64,000 nt of DNA. Source: Caprella mutica. Taxonomy: Eukaryota; Arthropoda; Malacostraca; Amphipoda; Caprellidae. Location: NCBI GenBank assembly GCA_947561585.1, contig CANNZV010000325.1:186001-250000 (forward strand). The letters are read 5' to 3'. The notes under the pieces are model-generated. The model made no database searches. It was not told the DNA's origin and worked only from the letters and a program-made list of their open reading frames with translations. Position 1 is the stretch's first letter, and every line of letters begins with the position of its first letter. The translations under genes were made by a program, and so were the position numbers. Shown here in pieces: positions 46,526 through 58,869 of this stretch.

Positions 46526-47083
46526 ATTTTTAATGCAGCAATATACAGGTGAATTTCAATCAAATTTATAGATTTTAACTCGAATCTGTAGGAATGAAAA
46601 ACATACAGGATGAATCAGTATAAACCATCTTGGTTCTTCTTTGTACATTGGATCATCCTACGTTCTACATACGTGGCAAAATGTTATTATATCCGTGGGT
46701 GGGGGCGGTGACGTGTGTTGTACTGTTGAACTGGTAATATTAATGCTAACAGGTATAGTCTCAGGTACATTAATGGTAGGCACTGGCAGGGTGATAAGTA
46801 ACAATGTGTCTCCTGTTTGGCGCCAACATAACACTCTACCATTGTCAGTGTACTGGATATGTCTCACTCAGAGTAACTAGCTAGTGTACAGTACTACATT
46901 GTAGTAGTGGCAGTACTGTAGTAACTTGTACAGTACAGTACAGTATTTTACAATAAAGTGCCAGGGTACGGTCAATGGTCAAGATTGCAAGATGATAGTT
47001 TATCTTGAAAGAAATATACATAATAAATTTGTATAAAATTTTATTAAAATTAATTTTAATGATGATTAAATTTATTTTAATAG
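46526..47083. other. Stretch without recognised feature
   Basis: Overlapping ORFs of 69-79 codons on both strands (46641-46880) have no support. A CAGTACAGTACAGTA run lies near 46930. Confidence 0.35.
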
Positions 47084-47495
47084 AGGTTTAACGTCTGCTC
47101 CAGCAATATCGTTGACACTATCGCTGACGTCAAAAGGAAATGAAATACAATCGACTGAAAGAAGCAGTCAGAAAGGAAAGTGGCTCCATGAACAGTCACC
47201 TACCACCAATGGGTGGCAAGCTCATAGGTGCAGAAAAGCTACTCCATGAATGCTGTCACTTACCAACGAATGTGACGAAAAGGGACACAAACACCAGGTA
47301 ACTACCCTCACAGATGGAAAATGAAGAGGTGATAATAAATGAAGCTAAAACTGCAAGTAGCGGTTAAAATGATAAACATTTCAAAAATGAAAAAAAGACA
47401 ATTCATAATCCAAATTACAACAGTTCGGGGCCCAAGAGACGCCACCCCTCTTCTCTTCCATTCACCACAGACAGCTTCAGGATAGAGCCCCTGGG
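47084..47495 (-). mobile_element. Half copy of foldback family
   Basis: It starts GGTTTAACGTCTGCTCC and follows the left arm of 5722-6545 through GACAGCTTCAGGATAGAGCC, where it stops at the position of the central hairpin. The second arm is absent. Confidence 0.75.
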
Positions 47496-47904
47496 TGCCA
47501 TTACTTAATAGACATATCGCTTGTTTGCGACAACAGTGTCATAGCTTCATAAAAGCTATTTTTCAGGAGAGGCATTTTAGTACATGTAATGTACGTACAT
47601 TTAATGGTATATCGTTAGGACATTTAGCCTCTCTAGCCGTACATTTTCGAGCTAAACATTTACCAAACTAATTAGTATTTAACGATTTACATGTCTATAT
47701 GGATAACTCTAAAATACATGTTTTTGTGTTTATGACGTTATTCCTGCAAACAAGCGATATCAGCTGTTCAACGAAACTGTATTGGTGCTGAAAATTTATA
47801 GAAATGTGTATTTAACACATAGATATAAATGACGTTAATTCAAATACAAATACAAATTATATACCGAACAAATAAATAGCTCACAAAGTATATTAGTAAG
47901 TACA
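47496..47904. other. Stretch without recognised feature
   Basis: A+T-rich. No gene is seen. Confidence 0.35.
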
Positions 47905-47970
47905 GCGATGTGTAAAGTACACTGATGTGTAAAGTACATTGATGTGTAAAGTACACTGATGTGTACACTG
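47905..47970 (+). repeat. 17-bp repeat (ACTGATGTGTAAAGTAC), four units
   Basis: Four tandem copies, the last one losing the AAAG. Confidence 0.85.
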
Positions 47971-48089
47971 CAGAGCACATAACTCGTTTTTCATTGGGTA
48001 CAGGAGTAAGAACCTTGAAATGGTTTATAACACTCTAGTCTGCTTGCAAACGCCACCTAGTGGCCTTCAGAAACAATAACACAAGCAAT

Positions 48090-48114
48090 GGGGGTAAGGG
48101 GGGGGGGGGGGTGT
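48090..48114 (+). repeat. Poly(G) tract
   Basis: GGGGGTAA followed by a run of about 14 G. Confidence 0.85.
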
Positions 48115-48310
48115 GATAATTATTATAGATAAAGGGTAAAAAGAACATTTTATAGTTATGAGTAATTAATCATTAATCATTTGAATAAATAATCTATTAC
48201 AATATTTCTTGATATGAAAAATAGAATACTTAATTATTACTAAAACATTAATACATAAAGAAGTTTGATATTTTAATTTAAAAAAGTGAATTATAATGAA
48301 TATGGATATA

Positions 48311-48456
48311 GGGTGAATTACAAATTATCGGTCAGTTTCACATCTTCGGTCATATAAGAAAAAACGATATTATAATAAAAATAAAATAACAATTATAATA
48401 TCGTTTTTTCTTATATGACCGAAGATGTGAAACTGATTAATAATTTGTAACTTACC
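48311..48456. mobile_element. GGGTAAG-family MITE, near-perfect palindrome, TA duplication
   Basis: The arms carry CACATCTTCGGTCATATAAG and its exact complement. The arms extend about 60 bp and meet at a short A+T centre. The ends (GGGTGAATTACAAATTATCG, CTTACC) are flanked by TA on both sides. It is the best hairpin of the family. Confidence 0.8.
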
Positions 48457-48908
48457 TATTGATTTGTGATTTATATGATTTACCTATGACAATTCAACTG
48501 AAATGTTTATAGGAAGAAAATTAAAAAAAAAATGTAATTGCAGTAGAAAAGGAACTAATTATTTCGAAATGTTATAAGGTCATTGCTCTCGTTAACATTA
48601 ATTGAAATCAATTAGAGTATTAGACAGTCACTTTCATTTGTGTGGAGCATTTCATTGCAATGGAAAGAAATTAGAAATATTGCAGTAAAAGGAAATAAAT
48701 TCTTATTGCACAACTAACTGCTATTTCTCTTTGCAAACTATAAACAGTATAAGGTAGCAAGTAATTATGATATCATTTATTATCATTTCTCCATGTTTAT
48801 AGACTAATTAGTAATTAACGTGTGTGAAATGATATAACGCAATGGAGTGTAATAAATAAATAAACTTAGAAAGATATTGAAGATATAGAGGTGAGATTAG
48901 CTGTACAG
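48457..48908. other. A+T-rich spacer
   Basis: No feature is seen. Confidence 0.35.
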
Positions 48909-50950
48909 TCACCATTACTGGTAGCAATACCATTACTGGTAGCAATACCATTACTGGTAGCAATACCATTACTGGTAGCAATACCATTACTGGTAGCAAT
49001 ACCATTACTGGTAGCAATACCATTACTGGTAGCAATACCATTACTGGTAGCAACACCATTACTGGTAGCAACACCATTACTGGTAGCAACACCATTACTG
49101 GTAGCAACACCATTACTGGTAGCAATACCATTACTGGTAGCAATACCATTACTGGTAGCAATACCATTACTGGTAGCAATACCATTACTGGTAGCAATAC
49201 CATTACTGGTAGCAATACCATTACTAGTAGCAACACCATTACTAGTAGCAACACCATTACTGGTAGCAACACCATTACTGGTAGCAATACCATTACTGGT
49301 AGCAATACCATTACTGGTAGCAATACCATTACTGGTAGCAACACCATTACTGGTAGCAATACCATTACTGGTAGCAACACCATTACTAGTAGCAACACCA
49401 TTACTGGTAGCAACACCATTACTGGTAGCAATACCATTACTGGTAGCAATACCATTACTGGTAGCAACACCATTACTGGTAGCAACACCATTACTGGTAG
49501 CAATACCATTACTGGTAGCAATACCATTACTGGTAGCAACACCATTACTGGTAGCAATACCATTACTGGTAGCAATACCATTACTGGTAGCAATACCATT
49601 ACTGGTAGCAATACCATTACTGGTAGCAATACCATTACTGGTAGCAATACCATTACTGGTAGCAACACCATTACTGGTAGCAACACCATTACTGGTAGCA
49701 ACACCATTACTGGTAGCAACACCATTACTGGTAGCAACACCATTACTGGTAGCAATACCATTACTGGTAGCAATACCATTACTGGTAGCAATACCATTAC
49801 TGGTAGCAACACCATTACTGGTAGCAACACCATTACTGGTAGCAATACCATTACTGGTAGCAATACCATTACTGGTAGCAATACCATTACTGGTAGCAAT
49901 ACCATTACTGGTAGCAATACCATTACTGGTAGCAATACCATTACTGGTAGCAATACCATTACTGGTAGCAATACCATTACTGGTAGCAATACCATTACTG
50001 GTAGCAATACCATTACTGGTAGCAATACCATTACTGGTAGCAATACCATTACTGGTAGCAATACCATTACTGGTAGCAATACCATTACTGGTAGCAATAC
50101 CATTACTGGTAGCAATACCATTACTGGTAGCAATACCATTACTGGTAGCAATACCATTACTGGTAGCAATACCATTACTGGTAGCAATACCATTACTGGT
50201 AGCAATACCATTACTGGTAGCAATACCATTACTGGTAGCAATACCATTACTGGTAGCAATACCATTACTGGTAGCAACACCATTACTGGTAGCAACACCA
50301 TTACTGGTAGCAATACCATTACTGGTAGCAATACCATTACTGGTAGCAATACCATTACTGGTAGCAATACCATTACTGGTAGCAACACCATTACTGGTAG
50401 CAATACCATTACTGGTAGCAATACCATTACTGGTAGCAATACCATTACTGGTAGCAATACCATTACTGGTAGCAATACCATTACTGGTAGCAATACCATT
50501 ACTGGTAGCAATACCATTACTGGTAGCAACACCATTACTGGTAGCAACACCATTACTGGTAGCAACACCATTACTGGTAGCAATACCATTACTGGTAGCA
50601 ATACCATTACTGGTAGCAATACCATTACTGGTAGCAATACCATTACTGGTAGCAACACCATTACTGGTAGCAATACCATTACTGGTAGCAATACCATTAC
50701 TGGTAGCAATACCATTACTGGTAGCAATACCATTACTGGTAGCAATACCATTACTGGTAGCAATACCATTACTGGTAGCAATACCATTACTGGTAGCAAT
50801 ACCATTACTGGTAGCAATACCATTACTGGTAGCAATACCATTACTGGTAGCAATACCATTACTGGTAGCAATACCATTACTGGTAGCAATACCATTACTG
50901 GTAGCAATACCATTACTGGTAGCAATACCATTACTGGTAGCAATACCACT
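48909..50950 (+). repeat. 18-bp satellite, about 113 units (ACCATTACTGGTAGCAAT)
   Basis: This is the most homogeneous long array in the window. Nearly all variation is one C/T transition (GCAATACC versus GCAACACC), which occurs in runs of 1-8 units and a longer run of about 20. A few units carry CTAGTA. Because 18 is a multiple of three, three frames stay open across the array for about 700 codons. These ORFs (IATSNG, VMVLLP and LLVAIP repeats) are artefacts. Confidence 0.97.
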
Positions 50951-51294
50951 ACAGTGACATTTCACGAATCACTGACTCAGATTTTTTCAATATTCTTTTT
51001 TCGATTTCATTGATTTGTAGATTCAGAGCGACTGCAGCAAGTTGAAAGACAAATGTGACAATGAACTGAAAGAACAATGTACCCGGAAATAATAAAGGCT
51101 TTTAAATCAATAAACTTTGCAGAGAGGTTTACAGTAAAACTAATACAAAACTTTTAACAATTGATTTACGTATAAAAAAATACATTCTTATAATATTTTA
51201 AGGATAGAATGTTGACCAAGCTTGACCTTTGTGACCTTAGATGTGTATGAATTGTGTCCCCAACATTCCTATGTGTGTCACGTGCGATGTGGAA
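50951..51294. other. Spacer between two arrays
   Basis: No feature is seen. Confidence 0.35.
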
Positions 51295-51299
51295 TGTAC

Positions 51300-52290
51300 T
51301 TAACATATGGTCAAATGTATATGGTTAAAACAACAGAGTGAATATGGTTAAAACAACCGAGTGTATATGGTTATAACAATCGAGTGAATATGGTAAAACA
51401 ACCGAGTGTATATGGTTAAAACAACCGAGTGTATATGGTTAAAACAACCGAGTGTATATGGTTAAAACAATCGAGTGTATATGGTTAAAGCAATCGAGTG
51501 TATATGGTTTAAACAACCGAGTGTATATGGTTAAAGCAATCGAGTGTATATGGTTAAAACAATCGAGTGAATATGGTTATAACAATCGAGTGAATATGGT
51601 AAAACAATCGAGTGAATATGGTTAAAGCAATCGAGTGAATATGGTTAAAGCAATCGAGTGAATATGGTTAAAGCAATCGAGTGTATATGGTTTAAACAAT
51701 CGAGTGTATATGGTTAAAGCAATCGAGTGAATATGGTTAAAGCAATCGAGTGAATATGGTTAAAACAATCGAGTGAATATGGTTAAAACAACCGAGTGTA
51801 TATGGTTAAAACAACCGAGTGTATATGGATATAACAATCGAGTGAATATGGTTAAAACAACCGAGTGTATATGGTTAAAGCAATCGAGTGAATATGGTTA
51901 AAGCAATCGAGTGAATATGGTTAAAACAATCGAGTGAATATAGTTAAAGCTATCGAGTGAATATGGTTAAAACAATCGAGTGAATATGGTTAAAGCTATC
52001 GAGTGAATATGGTTAAAACTACAAAGTAAATATGGTTAAAACAACCACTTGCACATGGTTAAAACAACCAAATGAATATGATTAAAACAACCAAATGAAT
52101 ATGGTTAAACAACCAAATGAATATGGTTAAAACAACCACTTGCACATGGTTAAAACAACCAAGTGAATATGATTAAAACAACAAAGTGAATATGATTAAA
52201 ACAACCAAATGAATATGGTTAAACAACCGAGTGAATATGGTTAAAACAACCACGTTCTTATGGTTAAAACAACCATTACCATATGGATAT
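51300..52290 (+). repeat. 23-bp satellite (ATATGGTTAAAACAATCGAG), about 42 units
   Basis: The units alternate GTGTATATGG with GTGAATATGG, and CAATCGAGT with CAACCGAGT. The right-hand third is more diverged (ACCAAATGAATATG, ACCACTTGCACATGG), showing older edges and a younger core. Confidence 0.95.
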
Positions 52291-52700
52291 CTATATCGTT
52301 CATTAATTTCATAGATGATGTATTTCAAAAAAGTTGAATAAACTAATTATTCAGGTTATGCTTTAATATTAAATGTATCGAAAAATAGGGTGTATATGTA
52401 TGACCACATAGTTACAATTAACGATGTTCTCAAATGTAAAATAAGATAACAATATATGTAGTATTTCTATAGATAATCATTTATTACATAAATAAATGTG
52501 TAAGGTACAGTATAGAAAGTACTACATTATTCATCTTCAATAATAGCTATCTATAGATTTATTACAATGTTATCCAATTTAATAATTAGCTTCCATAATA
52601 ATAACTTGAGAAATATTTCAATGTAAACAGAAATAATAATAACTAACAATTAATTAATTACATGTAACATAACATATAGAAACGTTCAATAACGAAGGCA
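52291..52700. other. A+T-rich spacer
   Basis: No feature is seen. Confidence 0.35.
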
Positions 52701-52706
52701 ACATCG

Positions 52707-52850
52707 GCCCGCTTCGCACTTGCGTTTTTTTAACGCTGAAGGAAAAGCCTCATTACATTTTACTTCAGCGTTAAAAAAAACGCAAGTGTGAATACATTTT
52801 AAAATGAGCTTTTTTAACGCGGCGTTTAAAAACGCAAGTGTGAAATGGCC
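52707..52850. mobile_element. MITE with CGCACTTGCG / CGCAAGTGTG arms
   Basis: The outer arms GCCCGCTTCGCACTTGCG and CGCAAGTGTGAAATGGCC are imperfect inverted repeats. A second pair, TTTAACGCTGAAG and CTTCAGCGTTAAA, forms an inner hairpin. The word CATCG directly flanks both ends (52702-52706, 52851-52855), a probable 5-bp target duplication. No ORF. Confidence 0.7.
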
Positions 52851-53024
52851 CATCGTACGGATTCGTGTCGAACGTTAGCAAATATTTTGAAATATCAGTT
52901 GATCTAATAAATCATATCGTCACAATGCAACAAAATTAAAATAGGTTTAAAAATTTAAATTTCCAGTGCAATATCAAAGCATGCGGAAGAACAGTGTAAA
53001 TAAATCTAAGACAGAGCCACTCAC

Positions 53025-53111
53025 CAGTAAAGATCGAAAGGAAGAATTCGAAGTGAAGAAGTTAGGGAATTCGAATGCTATTCAAATGAATATTTCCAAG
53101 TGCATTATAAT
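53025..53111 (-). other. Candidate non-coding exon on minus strand
   Basis: On the minus strand an excellent 3' splice site (a long T-rich tract, then CTTTTCAG) opens an 87-bp segment that closes at TTACTG|GTGAGT. All three frames contain stops, so it would be a 5' UTR exon. It could belong to the minus-strand coiled-coil gene, whose candidate start codon lies at 44417. Confidence 0.35.
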
Positions 53112-55409
53112 CTGAAAAGAAAAAAAAATATTATTATACATTTTATTAATTTATAGTTTACATGAAATATTAATTTTCAAAGAATGTTCTTTAAAAGTTT
53201 AGGTATCATAAATACGCGAGATATACTAAAAAAGCGCTATTCAAAAATTTAAAACTAATATAACTTTATGGATCAAGAGTAAGAATTAAAAATGGATTCT
53301 TGTAATTAGCAGTGCAGATAGAAAGTGACGAGTGGAGGAGTGAGACCTTTCATGATGTACCCTGTCCCTTCACCTTCTGGCTAAAAAAGTAATTTCGATA
53401 AACCAAAGGGATAAGGAGAATGCAAGCAAAGAGGAATATTGAAGAAAGAGAAGAAAGGAGGTTAGGATTAACTAACAAGTTTAGTAGCGTCTACTAGTCA
53501 GCCAGCTAATTATAAATAGTGTAACTTACATTGTAGGAAGGAGAATAAGAACATTTTGGGCCGGATTGAATCCCATTTCATGAAATTCGCTAGAAGATTT
53601 AAGGGTTAGAAGAAGTGTAAGGAAGAGTGTGTGGTGGACGTTATAGAAGACCCTAGCGCTGTCTATGCCTACTAAATGGCCGCTATGAAGGTAGATTGTT
53701 CTTATGGGAGTGAGGCTTAGAATGATACTTCAGTTAGGACCGTTTCTTTCGATCTGGGAAGAGAACAGGATGAAGGGAAATCGGCTGGGAAAGTTAAAGC
53801 TAACTTCACCATCTCGTCGAGTACCTAACAATTAGATTGTCAGGAAACCTAACCTGGAAAGAAGGATCAACCAGTGGATCAAATTGAGTTTCCAAGTTTG
53901 ACTGCAAAAGTAGAGTTGAAATAGGTTTCATTTGCTGAAAATTTGCAAGAGGCTGTTAGAAGTAGCAAACACAATAGTGATAGAAAGCTTCCTGGTGATA
54001 GTTAAGCATCAACACCTGCTTCAATCAGTGAGAAAGAACAGGATTCAAAGAGTGGCAAGAAAATGGATACCACTACAGAATTCCCAAATCTGTGCACCAA
54101 CAAAGAAAATTACCAGTGATTTATGATTATATAGGACGGTTAGAAGTTTTAACATCTAATTGAAATAACACGAAGGCCAATGTTTGAGAAATTATTTTAA
54201 GAATAAAAATATTTGACCGCAATCTTAGTTTGCAGTATTTAGATAAAATATTTGTGTGATTTATAAAGTATTCTAATTCGTATCAATCTGTGGTGTATAT
54301 TACACATTGGCTTCATAAGCCTTCCTGCCAGTTTTATTGTGTTGCTGTCGTTAGAATTTCGCACCATTAAAGTTATGCAAGCCTCATTTTACTCAACAAA
54401 CGAATGCTAGTTTTTTTCTGGTGCAGAAGTGTTGTGTGTGTTGCACAAGACTTTAATCGATGACTAGACGTCATTAATGGACTTTTTATGACTGAAAAGA
54501 ATGCACTGAGACTGGATTTAGAGACGTAGAGTAGACGCAGTGAGGGATGGTATACAGAGTTCCTTATTAGGCTGCAAAATGAAGCAACTAAGGTACTTAT
54601 TATCTAAAATAATAAGCCTGGCATCGTGTGTTGGTGTATTTAATGATTTCGTAAGGAGTATTGTCATACCAAGTTGGTAATGCGATGACAGGATGCCTTT
54701 TCTACTGTGCGGTGACTGACTGTACTGACTGCACTGTGATTTTTATGTCATTTATTCAATCTATATATTAGCTAATCCATTTCCTTTACTTTTTATAGTT
54801 CTTGTGATGAAATTTAGTCACTTAAACTGAATATGAAAGGCAGTTTGAAGAACGATAAAAAATTATAAATTAGAGGTAAAAGCATTTTAAATCACATGCT
54901 AAAGTATTCCAATTGTAAAAGATACGCTATATAAAATAACTTTATAGTTCTATCAGAAACCATTTCAGATTAAACCATCTTGTAAGATGATTTACAATTA
55001 TTTATTTTTTCATTTGCGTATAAATCGAACAAGTTAATGATTAAGAATAAATATATTGAAATACCTATAATCATCATTTGTATACCTATTACATACATAG
55101 ATATTTTTTATATAATTTAAAACAAGGAAACGAAACTTTCTTCCAAACAGACGGAGAAAACAATTCTACATAACACTTAATTATTTAATTTAGGAATATT
55201 TTCTAAAAAAGAGAATCTTTCGCGACTTTCCAAAGTTTGGTGTAATTGTGTTTAATGTCAGTCATTAGACAATTACAACATTAAAATAACTGTCTGCTAT
55301 CAAATAATTTGTGAGTAATTTCATGCAGAGGAGTTGAAAAATGAAGAAGAAAATTAATAGGTGTGTTAAAAAAGAGAAGAAACATTTAGTGTGTTTCTTC
55401 ATTGGTGTG
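53112..55409. other. Stretch without recognised gene
   Basis: The part at 53300-54130 is less A+T-rich and has broken short ORFs in the plus direction, for example ENLQEAVRSSKHNSDRKLPG near 53935 in a frame with stops on either side. It could be a decayed retroelement gag or other pseudogene, but I cannot assign it. Confidence 0.35.
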
Positions 55410-57031
55410 ACACGACATGTAGGTACTATCATGTCAATGGACATGTTGGTACTATCATGTCAGTGGACATGTAGGTACTATCATGTCAGTGGACATGTAG
55501 GTACTATCATGTCAGTGGACATGTTGGTACTATCATGTCAGTGGACATGTTGGTACTATCATGTCAGTGGACATGTTGGTACTATCATGTCAGTGGACAT
55601 GTAGGTACTATCATGTCAGTGGACATGTTGGTACTATCATGTCAGTGGACATGTTGGTACTATCATGTCAGTGGACATGTTGGTACTATCATGTCAGAGG
55701 TCATGTTGGTACTATCATGTCAATGGACATGTTGGTACTATCATGTCAGTGGACATGTTGGTACTATCATGTCAGTGGACATGTTGGTACTATCATGTCA
55801 GTGGACATGTTGGTACTATCATGTCAGTGGACATGTTGGTACTATCATGTCAGTGGACATGTAGGTACTATCATGTCAGTGGACATGTTGGTACTATCAT
55901 GTCAGTGGACATGTTGGTACTATCATGTCAGTGGACATGTTGGTACTATCATGTCAGAGGTCATGTTGGTACTATCATGTCAGTGGACATGTTGGTACTA
56001 TCATGTCAGTGGTCATGTTGGTACTATCATGTCAGTGGACATGTTGGTACTATCATGTCAGTGGACATGTTGGTACTATCATGTCAGTGGACATGTTGGT
56101 ACTATCATGTCAGTGGACATGTTGGTACTATCATGTCAGTGGTCATGTTGGTACTATCATGTCAGTGGACATGTTGGTACTATCATGTCAGTGGACATGT
56201 TGGTACTATCATGTCAGTGGACATGTTGGTACTATCATGTCAGAGGTCATGTAGGTACTATCATGTCAGTGGTCATGTTGGTACTATCATGTCAGTGGAC
56301 ATGTTGGTACTATCATGTCAGTGGACATGTAGGTACTATCATGTCAATGGACATGTAGGTACTATCATGTCAGTGGACATGTTGGTACTATCATGTCAGT
56401 GGACATGTTGGTACTATCATGTCAGTGGACATGTTGGTACTATCATGTCAGAGGTCATGTTGGTACTATCATGTCAATGGACATGTTGGTACTATCATGT
56501 CAGTGGACATGTTGGTACTATCATGTCAGTGGACATGTTGGTACTATCATGTCAGTGGACATGTTGGTACTATCATGTCAGTGGACATGTTGGTACTATC
56601 ATGTCAGTGGTCATGTTGGTACTATCATGTCAGTGGACATGTTGGTACTATCATGTCAGTGGACATGTTGGTACTATCATGTCAGTGGACATGTTGGTAC
56701 TATCATGTCAGAGGTCATGTAGGTACTATCATGTCAGTGGTCATGTTGGTACTATCATGTCAGTGGACATGTTGGTACTATCATGTCAGTGGACATGTAG
56801 GTACTATCATGTCAATGGACATGTAGGTACTATCATGTCAGTGGACATGTTGGTACTATCATGTCAGTGGACATGTTGGTACTATCATGTCAGTGGACAT
56901 GTTGGTACTATCATGTCAGTGGACATGTTGGTACTATCATGTCAGTGAACATGTTGGTACTATCATGTCAGTGGACATGTTGGTACTATCATGTCAGTGG
57001 ACATGTTGGTACTATCATGTCAGTGGACATG
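55410..57031 (+). repeat. 26-bp satellite, about 62 units, with higher-order repeat
   Basis: The unit contains GTCAGTGGACATGTTGGTAC then TATCAT, with a GACATG...CATGTC dyad. The marker variants CAGAGGTCATGTAGG (56241 and 56709), GTCAATGGACATG (56343 and 56811) and CAGTGGTCATG (56137/56605 and 56267/56735) are each 468 bp apart, exactly 18 units. The overlapping Cys/Trp/Tyr/His-rich ORFs are artefacts. Confidence 0.97.
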
Positions 57032-57618
57032 TTTCAAATCATTTCAATATTCATAAAACCAACACAGTGGATAAAAAATTAATAACAACAAAAATAAAGA
57101 ATCTCCATGTGTTTAGGACTACTAACAATTTTTAAAAAATTATTATTGATTTAAAGATCAATATAACATGGGGTAAAGTACCAATTACCAGATGCTAATT
57201 AAATACCCGATACAAATTTCAGTAGGTTATTAGTAAATAAACGCATCAAATATTGAAATATATTCATTGTGGATAGGGTAGTGAAAATATTTTAATGTTT
57301 TTTTTTAATAACCACCAAACTAAATTTTCATTCAGTATTCAATTAGCATCTGCTAATTATACCTTATCTCATATAAACATTAAAGTTACATTGAACACCA
57401 TTAACACACAGTTAATATGTATTATATTATATGTTAATATTTATTTAAGATGTACCTGGGATGTATTACCAGTTGTGTAGAAATATGCATTTCTAGGATT
57501 TTTAAACTATTTTATTCCATATTACAAATAAATAAATAATTTAATAGATATTATATATAAATTTTTAAAAGAATGCCCCCACAAAATTTGTATTGCACTC
57601 TACCTTCGTTCTCACAGT
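57032..57618. other. A+T-rich flank of the retrotransposon
   Basis: No gene is seen. Confidence 0.35.
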
Positions 57619-58869
57619 GTTGGAACATCTCTATCTACCTGTGAGAACGAAAACAAATAATTAATCAGTCTTCTCCAGTGTCTCTCAGTGCTTTCCAGTG
57701 TCTACTTGTGTCGTGAAGTCTCTCCAGGGTTTTTACAAATATTACTACCACTCCGATGCAGCTAACATTAGGGTGACTGGATGCATTTCCGGCAGCTAAC
57801 TGATGCTGAACCGAGATCGGCGATCTACACTGGAATTACGCACGACATTGCATTTTTGGAAGACGCTAATAATTGAAATGATGGACTAAGGACGCCCCCG
57901 GGGGATGAGCGGACAACACTGGACAGCCTAGATGGAGGTTAAGGCAGCTGGATAATAGCATGATGGCCATTAACACAGTGAGTTCGTTGTGTAGGGGCAA
58001 CAGAATTTTGTGGGCCATTAGGTAAAATTTTTGCTTATGAATTTTAAAGCCTCTAGATCCCAAATTTAAGAATAACCTACATAACTTTAAAAATCTTTCA
58101 GCTTTTAAAAGAAAGTTAAGCTATTGCTATATTAAAAATTAATAAATGTTAAAAATTAATAAATGTTAAAAATTAATAAATGTTAAAAATTAATAAATGT
58201 TAAAAATTAATAAATGTTAAAAATTAATAAATGTTAAATTAATAAATGTTAAATTAATAAATGTTAAATTAATAAATGTTAAATTAATAAATGTTAAATT
58301 AATAAATGTTAAAAATTAGTAAATAATTGAAATTTGGTAAATATTAAAATTTATTCTTGATAAAAGCAACGTTTATTTAAGTGGCTAATTTTTTCTCTTA
58401 GGTCAGTTCGCTGTTTTTTCCTTGGTCGCTGAACTTCTTATGAGAACTGGCTGTAGAGTGAAAGAAGTTTTGGTAATAATCTTTGGGTAGAACATGATTC
58501 GAAATAATTCTTTTTGTCTTTCAGTTCTACCTATAAGTAACCGAATGCTTTATCTTTGCAGTGACTGATGGCAGCTGGATCGCTTCTGTTCCATGATGTT
58601 TGGCGTCTCAGTCTAGTCTCTTCACTCCTAGATAACATTTAGTCTATTCAAAATTTTAACGTTAAATCTTGTGAAAGTTGTTGATTAGTAATTAATTAAA
58701 TATAGTTCTATAATTGAATAAAATTTTCTTTAAAAATCCCTACTTTAAAAGAATGTTAAATAATTTTTTGTTAATTAAATCATTTAAAAAATTTAATGAT
58801 TCAAATGATCACTAAACTAAACTAGATCAAGCAAGATTAAAATCAGATATTTTGAACATTTTTTGTACA
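57619..58869 (+). mobile_element. Probable 5' LTR of BEL/Pao element (left edge uncertain)
   Basis: The right edge is well placed: TGTACA ends at 58869, directly before the primer binding site. A plausible left edge is TGTTGGAACA at about 57619, giving a TGT...ACA structure of roughly 1.25 kb. The 3' LTR is outside the window, so the left border cannot be checked. It includes a small A+T minisatellite. Confidence 0.45.
58128..58320 (+). repeat. 17/15-bp minisatellite inside the presumed LTR (AAAAATTAATAAATGTT)
   Basis: About six 17-bp units are followed by about six shorter 15-bp units (AAATTAATAAATGTT). Confidence 0.9.

Noticed and set aside
46641..46880. Overlapping ORFs on both strands
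   Set aside because: No domain, no splice signals and no codon pattern.
48808..50965. ORFs of about 690-710 codons on both strands (IATSNG, VMVLLP, LLVAIP repeats)
   Set aside because: They arise because an 18-bp repeat keeps three frames open. There is no start context, splice support or non-repeat domain.
55341..57135. Overlapping Cys/Trp/Tyr/His-rich ORFs
   Set aside because: By-product of a 26-bp satellite: three units make 78 bp, which stays in frame.
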